45,823 nt of DNA from an uncultured Prevotella sp. Lineage in GTDB: Bacteria > Bacteroidota > Bacteroidia > Bacteroidales > Bacteroidaceae. The stretch spans positions 1-45,823 of the forward strand of contig OMXO01000020.1 in assembly GCA_900315035.1 (NCBI GenBank), in the 5' to 3' direction. The notes beneath the pieces are model-generated. The model had not been told where the DNA came from. It made no database searches and was given only the letters and a program-made list of their open reading frames with translations. Shown in pieces: positions 40,235 through 45,823 of the stretch. A program made the position numbers and the translations under genes. Each line of letters opens with the position of its first letter. Positions within the stretch are counted from its first letter, which is position 1.

Positions 40235-40675
40235 CTATTTCAAGTTACTCATAACCTTCTTAAAATACCTGTTCGTTGCGCGGACGCTGTAGTTCGGTCC
40301 TCCGTTCCAGGCTCGGATAGCTTTCTCAATGCTATTCTCCGGGTTATGATAAGACTGAATCAGCCGGAACATTTCCTTCGACTTGGCTACGCTGTAGCGG
40401 TCGTCAAGAGTAAATCTCTTCTTACTCTTCTGCTTCTTCAGAATCGCATTGCAATCTTTCACGAGAATCGGGGTGATCTGCATGACGCCTACGGAGTTTC
40501 CGCTGACTGCTTTGGCATTTCCGCCGCTCTCTACCTGAATGATTGCCTCCATTACTGGATTCCAGTTAAAGCCGTGTGTTTTGCTGCTCTTTTTGGCATT
40601 TCCGCCTGCCGACACGCTTGTGCAAGCCAATACAAGAGCCATCACGGCCACACTTGCTTTCTTTATTATAATCAT
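40235..40675 (-). CDS. Small exported lytic transglycosylase (SLT domain)
   Basis: 146 residues. The export signal ends near VLAC or SVSAG, so it could be a lipoprotein (Cys18) or a cleaved secreted protein. The SLT domain has the catalytic Glu in EAIIQVESGGNAKAVSG, then GVMQITP and the AWNGG motif of goose-lysozyme-like transglycosylases, which cleave the glycan strand of peptidoglycan. It is much shorter than MltC/Slt proteins, consisting of the catalytic domain only. Flanked by its own promoter and terminator. Confidence 0.88.
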   Translation of the reverse strand: MIIIKKASVAVMALVLACTSVSAGGNAKKSSKTHGFNWNPVMEAIIQVESGGNAKAVSGNSVGVMQITPILVKDCNAILKKQKSKKRFTLDDRYSVAKSKEMFRLIQSYHNPENSIEKAIRAWNGGPNYSVRATNRYFKKVMSNLK

Positions 40676-40735
40676 AAGCTCTATACTTTAGGCGGATCTC
40701 ATCACGAGTACCGCGTTATCCTTTAGATTCGGGTG

Positions 40736-40743
40736 CAAAGTTA
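40736..40743 (-). promoter_or_regulatory. -7 promoter element (TAACTTTG) for the lytic transglycosylase
   Basis: Minus-strand TAACTTTG, 60 bases before the start codon at 40675. Confidence 0.65.
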
Positions 40744-40787
40744 CGGAGAATCAGATACTTAACCAAATATTTTTGGGATTTTTAAGA

Positions 40788-40811
40788 AAATCGTGTGCGC
40801 GCACATGATTT
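40788..40811 (-). terminator. 24-bp near-perfect palindrome after mutS2, probable terminator
   Basis: The core TGTGCGCGCACA (40794-40805) is an exact palindrome with alternating purines and pyrimidines, extended outward to 24 bp with one G:T pair. On the minus strand it is followed by a TTTTCTT tract. It lies about 40 bases after the mutS2 stop. Terminator is the simplest reading; a protein-binding site is possible. Confidence 0.55.
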
Positions 40812-40849
40812 ATGTCAAGAGATGTAAATTGGGCCAAAAGGCCGAAAGT

Positions 40850-43477
40850 CTAGTCTAAATCGACCACTGTGATGCCTGCTCCGCCAAACTGTACATGCTC
40901 ATCGCGGAAGTGGTTCACGTTTGGAACGGTGGCCAGATATTGGCGTATTAGTTGGCGCAGTACACCTGTGCCTGTACCGTGTAGAATGCGCACTCTGGAC
41001 ACACCTACCAGAATGGCGTCGTCGATGAAATAGGTGATGGCATTGATGGCTTCGTCGCCTCTCATTCCCCTCACGTCGATATCTTGTTTGAAGTTCAGTT
41101 TGCGGTTATCGATGACGTCGCGTGTATCTCTCGATACCACCCCATACGAACCCGCGATGTTACTGTTGCGCTCCTCCTGTTTCGAGAGTTGGCTCTTGGG
41201 CTTCTCGGCATGTTCCAGCCGGTCGGCACGCATCTTGGTCTTCATGCCGCCGAAGATGACAACCGCCATCTTTCCGTCGGTGCTTTCTACTTCGCCTACC
41301 GAGGTGAGTCCTTTGATTCTGACGGTGTCGCCTGCCGCAATGGGCTTCTCGGCTTCTGCGGGTTTGCTGACGGCTACGGTGGCCGTTGGGTTGGCAGCCT
41401 TCTGGGCTTTCTCCAGCTTGCGCTTTTCGCGACGCTCTTTGCGCTCCTGCAGCTGACGTATTTTTCGGGCGATGACCTCGTCGTTGTCTTTCGTGTCGAT
41501 CTCTGCCAGTTCTTCCTTGAAGGTGTTCAGCTCTTCGCGAACCAGTCGGGTGCGCTCTTTTTCGGCCTGAGCCTCTCTTATCTCGCGAATAGCGTTCTCG
41601 ATCTTCTTGTTGCTCTCGCGCAGCAGTTCTTCGGCCTCCTCCTTGGCTTTGCGCAGTATCTCTTTACGCTGTCGGTCTATCTCTGTCAGTTCGTCCTCGT
41701 ATCGGTTGATCTTGCTCTCCAGCGATTTCTCATGCTGATGGATGGTCTGTCGCTTACCTTCCCAGTAGCGCTTGTCTCTGACGATGTCTTGCAGATACTT
41801 GTCGCTCTGGATATAGTCGGAGCCTACGATGTCTGAGGCCTCCTTGATCACTTCTTCTGGGATGCCGGTCTTACGGGCTATCTCGATCGCAAACGAACTG
41901 CCTGGCTGGCCGATAGCCAACTGGAACAGTGCCTGCATCTCGTGACGGTCATAGAGCATCGCACCGTTTATCACGCCCGGATGATCCTCTGCAAAGTGCT
42001 TCAGGTTCTGATAGTGGGTGGTTATCACGCCGAAGGCCTGCTTCTTCCAGAACTGCTTCAGCATGGCTTCTGCGATCGCACCGCCAATTGTGGGCTCTGT
42101 GCCGCTGCCAAACTCGTCTATTAATAATAAGGTGTGGGCATCGGCCATCTTCATCATCTGCTTCATGTTCATCAGATGGCTGGAGTAGGTCGAGAGGTCG
42201 TTCTCGATGCTCTGCTCGTCGCCGATGTCTATCAGGATATGGTGGAAGAGTCCTGTGGTGCTGCGGTCACCGATGGGGATAGGCAGTCCGCACTGAAGCA
42301 TATACTGCAACAGTCCTACCGTCTTCAGACATACCGACTTTCCGCCAGCATTCGGACCACTGATAATCAGCAACCGCCCACTCGATGGCTTCCGCTCACC
42401 TCTCACCTCCTGCTTCTCACCTCTCACCTCTTGCTTCTCACCACTCAACATAATATCCAGAGGTACCACGTTCTTCCCCTGCTTCTCGAGCGAGAGTTGC
42501 AGCAGTGGGTGGACAGCACGAATCCAGTCCAGATGGGGCCTGTTCTCCACTTGGGGTTCGAAGGCTTTCGTCTGCTGGGCCAACTGAGTCTTGGCATAGA
42601 TGAGGTCGATCGTTGCCAGGAACTGATACGAGTCGAGAATCTCTTTCACGTGAGGTCTCACCTCGTCGGTAAACACCGTCAGGATGCGAATCACCTCGCG
42701 GCGCTCTTCTGCTTCCAACTGTCTTACCCTATTATTGGCCTCTACTACTTCGGCTGGCTCGATGAACACCGTCTTTCCAGTTGCACTCTCATCGTGCACG
42801 ATACCATTGATACGACGTTTTACCGAGGGGGCTACGGGCAGCACCAGTCGGCCGTCGCGCATAGTGGGGGCGGCATCCTTCTCTACCAGCCCGTCTTTCT
42901 GGGCACTGTGCAGTATAGTATATAATGTACGCGATATCGAACCTTGCGTCTTCTCCAGATCGTGGCGGATACCTGCCAGCGTCATCGAGGCCGAATCCTT
43001 GATCTTTCCGAATTTGTCGAGGATGGAGTCTATCCTTCTGATCATGGCTGGGAAGGTCATGACGCCTTCCGTCAATCTGTGCAGGGCAGGGTAGGGATAG
43101 TCGGGCTCTAATCCCTCTCTCTCCGCATCGTCTTCATCGCTCGTCCTGTTCAGATACTTCACGATGTTGGCAATCGTCTCCAGCGAGCGCCTCAGATCCC
43201 ACACCTCGTCTTCTTCCAGATGGGTGCCTTCCAGTCGGATGCGACTCACGGCCTCTCTCACATCAAAGAAATACTGCATGGGAAAATCATCCTTCTCTTC
43301 CTGCAGGCGACGGAATTCGCGCACCTGCGTCAGCCATTCGTTCACCTGCGCGGCATCAGTAGAAAAGGCTATTTCGTCAACCTTTTCTTTGCCAAGCGTA
43401 CTGAGACAATGGCCTTTCAGCAAACGCCTGATCTCGTCAAAACCGAGCTTGTGTTCGAAGTTATTCGGATAAATCAT
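40850..43477 (-). CDS. mutS2: Endonuclease MutS2
   Basis: 875 residues. A core/clamp region (1-330) leads into the ABC-type ATPase with Walker A SGPNAGGKSVCLKT (around 370-383) and Walker B TLLLIDEFGSGTEP. A long charged coiled coil (about 515-690) is followed by a KOW-like segment (GDTVRIKGLTSVGEVES) and the C-terminal Smr nuclease domain with HGTGTGVLRQ. MutS2 binds branched DNA or stalled, collided ribosomes rather than mismatches. Just before Walker A lies a 7-residue tandem duplication (EKQEVRG twice, about residues 346-360) from an intragenic repeat. The promoter's -7 element ends 4 bases before the ATG. Confidence 0.95.
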   Translation of the reverse strand: MIYPNNFEHKLGFDEIRRLLKGHCLSTLGKEKVDEIAFSTDAAQVNEWLTQVREFRRLQEEKDDFPMQYFFDVREAVSRIRLEGTHLEEDEVWDLRRSLETIANIVKYLNRTSDEDDAEREGLEPDYPYPALHRLTEGVMTFPAMIRRIDSILDKFGKIKDSASMTLAGIRHDLEKTQGSISRTLYTILHSAQKDGLVEKDAAPTMRDGRLVLPVAPSVKRRINGIVHDESATGKTVFIEPAEVVEANNRVRQLEAEERREVIRILTVFTDEVRPHVKEILDSYQFLATIDLIYAKTQLAQQTKAFEPQVENRPHLDWIRAVHPLLQLSLEKQGKNVVPLDIMLSGEKQEVRGEKQEVRGERKPSSGRLLIISGPNAGGKSVCLKTVGLLQYMLQCGLPIPIGDRSTTGLFHHILIDIGDEQSIENDLSTYSSHLMNMKQMMKMADAHTLLLIDEFGSGTEPTIGGAIAEAMLKQFWKKQAFGVITTHYQNLKHFAEDHPGVINGAMLYDRHEMQALFQLAIGQPGSSFAIEIARKTGIPEEVIKEASDIVGSDYIQSDKYLQDIVRDKRYWEGKRQTIHQHEKSLESKINRYEDELTEIDRQRKEILRKAKEEAEELLRESNKKIENAIREIREAQAEKERTRLVREELNTFKEELAEIDTKDNDEVIARKIRQLQERKERREKRKLEKAQKAANPTATVAVSKPAEAEKPIAAGDTVRIKGLTSVGEVESTDGKMAVVIFGGMKTKMRADRLEHAEKPKSQLSKQEERNSNIAGSYGVVSRDTRDVIDNRKLNFKQDIDVRGMRGDEAINAITYFIDDAILVGVSRVRILHGTGTGVLRQLIRQYLATVPNVNHFRDEHVQFGGAGITVVDLD
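42397..42443 (-). repeat. 21-bp tandem repeat in frame within mutS2
   Basis: Two 21-bp units (42397-42417 and 42418-42438), differing at one base, plus a 5-base partial third copy. On the coding strand the words are GAAGC, AGGTGAGAGGTGA; they encode EKQEVRG twice. Length is a multiple of three, so the frame is kept. Confidence 0.88.
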
Positions 43478-43481
43478 GCTG

Positions 43482-43489
43482 CAAAGGTA
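43482..43489 (-). promoter_or_regulatory. -7 promoter element (TACCTTTG) immediately before mutS2
   Basis: Minus-strand TACCTTTG with only CAGC before the ATG at 43477, predicting a leaderless mRNA. Confidence 0.68.
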
Positions 43490-43562
43490 GCGTAATTCGC
43501 CGAAAATACCAAATTTTTTATAAAAAGTTGCCTAAAAATTTGTTCAATTCGAGAAAAAGCAC

Positions 43563-43570
43563 TACCTTTG
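43563..43570 (+). promoter_or_regulatory. -7 promoter element (TACCTTTG) for tRNA-Ser
   Basis: TACCTTTG, 28 bases before the mature tRNA. Confidence 0.7.
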
Positions 43571-43598
43571 CACCCGCTTTCGAGGCAATCGGGCATTT

Positions 43599-43683
43599 GG
43601 AGAGATGGTAGAGTGGTCGATTACAGTAGTCTTGAAAACTACCGTGCTGAGAGGCACCGGGGGTTCGAATCCCTCTCTCTCCG
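43599..43683 (+). tRNA. tRNA-Ser (UGA)
   Basis: GGAGAGA (43599-43605) pairs with TCTCTCC (43676-43682) with discriminator G. The anticodon stem GTAGT/ACTAC encloses CTTGAAA (anticodon TGA). The long variable arm CCGTGCTGAGAGGCACCG is typical of class II serine tRNA, and the T arm GGG-TTCGAAT-CCC is regular. No CCA encoded. Its 3' end is the likely attachment site of the integrase downstream. Confidence 0.97.
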
Positions 43684-43693
43684 CAAAGAGCAC

Positions 43694-43722
43694 AAATGGG
43701 AACCTTACGGGTTCCCATTTTT
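43694..43722 (+). terminator. Terminator of tRNA-Ser
   Basis: AAATGGGAACC (43694-43704) pairs perfectly with GGTTCCCATTT (43710-43720) around a 5-base loop, followed by Ts. Confidence 0.9.
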
Positions 43723-43740
43723 AGTATCTGATTACCAGCG

Positions 43741-43779
43741 CCTTATTAGTTTAACCCGCTGAAAGCGAGGCTAATAAGG
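43741..43779. repeat. Imperfect cruciform between tRNA-Ser and the integrase
   Basis: CCTTATTAG (43741-43749) and CTAATAAGG (43771-43779) are exact inverse repeats, with an inner CGCT-GAA-AGCG hairpin (43757-43767). No T tract follows, so it is not an obvious terminator. Confidence 0.75.
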
Positions 43780-43841
43780 GGATGGACACCGCTGAAAATG
43801 CATACGGCATCATGGTTGGTCTTACGACATCATATAGCCTA

Positions 43842-43898
43842 AATGTATTACAGGATGTATTACAACCCCGACCGACAAAATAGAATTGTAATACATTT
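43842..43898. repeat. Direct and inverted 11-bp repeats in front of the integrase gene
   Basis: AATGTATTACA (43842-43852) and ATGTATTACAA (43855-43865) are direct copies 13 bases apart; TTGTAATACATT (43887-43898) is the inverse copy, ending 12 bases before the integrase start codon. This layout suits arm-type recombinase sites or an autoregulatory operator. Confidence 0.8.
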
Positions 43899-43910
43899 AA
43901 TGATTTTTAT

Positions 43911-45017
43911 ATGAATAAGACACCATTAGTAGAATTTGTGTACAACAGACACAAGACGGCTTCGGCCACAAAAGAAGCAGCAGTTGAGCTGCGAGTTACT
44001 TTCGAAAGAAAGCAGAAGTATATGACTACGGGCGTCAGGCTCCTTCCGAAGCAGTGGCACCGTGGTACAGTAACTAACCGCGTTGATGCTATCCAGTTGA
44101 ACCAGACACTGGAGAAGCTGATGATTGATGTGAGACAGGTCGTTGTCAACATGATGACCGAGGGTAGCATCGACATCTTCACCATTCCAGACAGGCTGAA
44201 ACGATTGAGGTCTGGCAACATCAACTTTCTTGATTTCTGTGATAAACGAATGAAGATCCGACAGTATGGCAAAGCCGAAGACAGCCAAGAACGCTACACC
44301 CGATTCATGAAGTTCTTCAGAGGCTGGGGAAAGATTGCGGAATTCGAGGACATCACCGACCTGAACATCATCGCTCTTGACGAACATCTGGCTGCGAGAG
44401 GTTTGAAACCCTACTCGAAGTGGAACAACTACCATCGTTTCCTCAATCCTTACAAGTGGGTGCGCATTGAGAAAGAAAAGTCGAAAGGTGGCATTGGCAA
44501 ATACCTTTCACCTCAGGAGTTTGCCAAGGTGAGAGACATGGAACTACCAACAGAAAGCCTTCAACGAGTAAGAGACTTGTTCGTGTTCCAGACCTACACA
44601 TGCCTCTCCTATGTTGACCTGAGTAGATTCGATGCCGAAAAGATTGAGAAAGTCAAGGGTATGAAAGTGTATATAGGTACGCGCGCTAAGACAAGCCAGA
44701 CCTTTACCATTCCACTTTTGAAGCCAGCACTTGCCATTTTGAAGAAGTACAATAACCACCTTCCTATTATAAGTAATGTGAAATATAACGAATACTTGAA
44801 GGTGGTGGCTCAGAATGCGAGTATTGATAAACCCGTGAGTTCGCACTGGGCCCGTCATACTGGAGCCACTTTGCTTCTTAATAGTGGTGATGTCCCCATG
44901 AATATTGTGCAGCACATACTTGGACATGCATCTCAACGTATGACGGAACAAGTATATGCCAAACGCCTCGACGAGTCTATTGTAGATGCTATGGCTAAAA
45001 TAGATGGCAAAATTTAA
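43911..45017 (+). CDS. Tyrosine-recombinase integrase (IntDOT-like)
   Basis: 368 residues. An N-terminal arm-binding region (about 1-75) and SAM-like core-binding region (about 90-180) precede the catalytic domain. There H312 and R315 lie in SHWARHTGA, H339 in LGHAS, and the nucleophile is Y349 in QVYAKR. The first catalytic Arg position (TCLSYVDL) is Ser, as in IntDOT of the Bacteroides conjugative transposon CTnDOT. The linker between core-binding and catalytic domains is short: NNYHRFLN is followed at once by PYKWVRIEKEKS, where relatives usually have about 15-20 more residues. It would integrate or excise the element at tRNA-Ser; whether it is still active is uncertain. Confidence 0.92.
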   Translation: MNKTPLVEFVYNRHKTASATKEAAVELRVTFERKQKYMTTGVRLLPKQWHRGTVTNRVDAIQLNQTLEKLMIDVRQVVVNMMTEGSIDIFTIPDRLKRLRSGNINFLDFCDKRMKIRQYGKAEDSQERYTRFMKFFRGWGKIAEFEDITDLNIIALDEHLAARGLKPYSKWNNYHRFLNPYKWVRIEKEKSKGGIGKYLSPQEFAKVRDMELPTESLQRVRDLFVFQTYTCLSYVDLSRFDAEKIEKVKGMKVYIGTRAKTSQTFTIPLLKPALAILKKYNNHLPIISNVKYNEYLKVVAQNASIDKPVSSHWARHTGATLLLNSGDVPMNIVQHILGHASQRMTEQVYAKRLDESIVDAMAKIDGKI

Positions 45018-45064
45018 CTACCGTTTCATCTCTGAATTAAGGTTTAAAATTACCATTCCTTTTT

Positions 45065-45104
45065 AATCCAAGAACGTCCCTATCTGGCATTCTTGGATTT
45101 TTTT
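45065..45104 (+). terminator. Terminator of the integrase gene
   Basis: AATCCAAGAA (45065-45074) pairs with TTCTTGGATT (45090-45099), followed by a T run. Confidence 0.85.
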
Positions 45105-45128
45105 ATACTTATTTGAGATCTTATATTT

Positions 45129-45151
45129 TTCGTGAAGTGTTAATTCACGAA
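45129..45151. promoter_or_regulatory. Exact 8-bp inverted repeat, possible operator
   Basis: TTCGTGAA (45129-45136) and TTCACGAA (45144-45151) with a 7-base spacer. It lies about 40 bases upstream of a weak -7-like element (TTATTTTG, 45191-45198) before the small DNA-binding gene. Confidence 0.6.
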
Positions 45152-45226
45152 TAGAAATTTTCAGAAGTAGCCTATGTCTGAGATATTCACTTATTTTGCA
45201 GCAAAAATTAAAAAACATAATATACA

Positions 45227-45487
45227 ATGGACATTTTTAAAATAGATCAGACCTCTATCGATGCTATAGCCTACAAGGCAGCAAAGATAGTTGTGAGTGA
45301 GTTAAAAAAGTGTGAGGAGCCTCAATTAGAGATGGTGCCTGTAAGTGTTGCTGCGAAAATACTCGGAATATCCGAAGATCACATGCGGCGTATTAAGGAC
45401 AAGTTCCCTCATATCAAGAATGGCAACAACAAGCAAGGACGTTTGCTGTTCGTTAGAGATGCGTTATTGAAGGAATATGCTAAATAG
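45227..45487 (+). CDS. Small helix-turn-helix protein, possible excisionase-like factor
   Basis: 86 residues. The second half (VSVAAKILGISEDHMRRIKDKFPHIK, then GRLLFVRDALLKEY) fits the winged helix-turn-helix of excisionase/MerR-like proteins; the first half is a short amphipathic segment. Genes of this size and type follow the integrase in many Bacteroidota integrative elements and set the direction of recombination or regulate replication genes. No family name is certain. An inverted repeat upstream may be its binding site. Confidence 0.7.
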   Translation: MDIFKIDQTSIDAIAYKAAKIVVSELKKCEEPQLEMVPVSVAAKILGISEDHMRRIKDKFPHIKNGNNKQGRLLFVRDALLKEYAK

Positions 45488-45529
45488 AAGACGCATAAAC
45501 ATTATTTATGGGAATAAATTATTTAAACA

Positions 45530-45823
45530 ATGAATATTTTTTATGATTTTGTCCTGACCGAGAGTCAGGTTGATTTTCTTGCCGAGAGCAAGAATGGTGT
45601 TAATATTATGAAGGTGCTGACTGTGTTGTTAAAACACACATGTACTGATAATGGTTACAATTATGCCAGACCAGGATGGAATTCTTATTTACATTCAGGT
45701 CAGACATTAATTTCCGATGCAGACCTTGCTGAATTCTGTAATTGTGATGTTGAAACCGTCTCTGACATTATCAGAATGTTGAATAATTCAGGGCTAATAT
45801 CAACAATGTCTAACAGCTCTGTC
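45530..45823 (+). CDS. Unknown protein, N-terminal 98 residues (gene continues past the window)
   Basis: The frame is open from ATG 45530 to the last base. The middle (TLISDADLAEFCNCDVETVSDIIRMLNNSGLIST) reads like a winged-helix DNA-binding domain of the kind in plasmid or phage replication proteins. Nothing else can be recognised. It starts 42 bases after the helix-turn-helix gene, so it likely belongs to the same mobile-element transcript. Confidence 0.6.
   Translation, partial: MNIFYDFVLTESQVDFLAESKNGVNIMKVLTVLLKHTCTDNGYNYARPGWNSYLHSGQTLISDADLAEFCNCDVETVSDIIRMLNNSGLISTMSNSSV

Larger units (their letters stand above)
43684..45823. mobile_element. Left end of an integrated element at tRNA-Ser (runs off the window)
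   Basis: The segment after tRNA-Ser holds inverted and direct repeats, an IntDOT-like integrase, a small helix-turn-helix protein, and an unfinished gene. From 45018 the DNA is visibly more AT-rich than the chromosome before the tRNA. The exact left boundary is not provable without the right attachment site; the tRNA 3' end is the usual choice. Confidence 0.7.

Overview
This window looks like the chromosome of a gut or oral Bacteroidales bacterium, most likely Prevotellaceae (Prevotella/Segatella-like). The grounds are: repeated TAnnTTTG -7 promoter elements of the Bacteroidota type in front of most transcription units; few Shine-Dalgarno sequences; a PorE-like type IX secretion lipoprotein; a class II (B12-dependent) ribonucleotide reductase; a BtuB-like TonB receptor; an IntDOT-type integrase; and tRNAs without encoded CCA. 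No search could be run, so family assignments come from reading the translations and motifs.

Layout. 1-151 is the tail of a lysozyme-type amidase. 251-4164 is a uronate locus on + : an orphan PTS EIIC of the galactitol family, a KduI isomerase that carries a signal peptide, and an ExuT-like MFS transporter. It is closed by a terminator nested inside a larger inverted repeat. 4299-5063 (-) is a nitroreductase. 5167-12388 (+) runs nrdJ, folB, a cell-wall amidase with a SPOR-like tail, an MCE/MlaD protein and dnaA. 12399-14477 (-) is the TonB receptor, divergent from an SGNH hydrolase (14594-15397, +). 15387-17885 (-) is an rsmF-like/thyA/folA operon with overlapping ends. 17924-19798 (+) is a tight four-gene set: DUF6249-like membrane protein, PspC, ECF sigma factor and a possible anti-sigma membrane protein. 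19710-23848 (-) holds topB and the PorE-like lipoprotein.

23908-34145 mixes catabolic and envelope genes: a GH31 glycosidase, an atypical SDR protein, a stand-alone penicillin-binding transpeptidase, an operon of secreted esterase plus Gfo/Idh/MocA oxidoreductase plus a truncated alcohol dehydrogenase remnant, then a porin, a sodium:solute symporter and a TlpA-like lipoprotein. 34179-36200 is a Zn/Cd-type P1B ATPase with a His-rich tail. 36124-38203 (-) is a tetR/fabG/rluA operon. After an initiator-like tRNA-Met come lemA/htpX, a small lytic transglycosylase and mutS2 (all -). tRNA-Ser(UGA) at 43599-43683 is followed by an integrase and AT-rich genes that run off the end, which is the left edge of an integrated element.

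The most interesting points are: the orphan EIIC, exported KduI and ExuT locus as a possible periplasmic route for unsaturated uronates; several genes whose -7 element sits 4-9 nt before the start codon (predicted leaderless mRNAs); two 77-89 bp tail-to-tail coding overlaps; a purine-rich short repeat found both in an intergenic gap and in frame inside mutS2; and the repeat architecture around the integrase.
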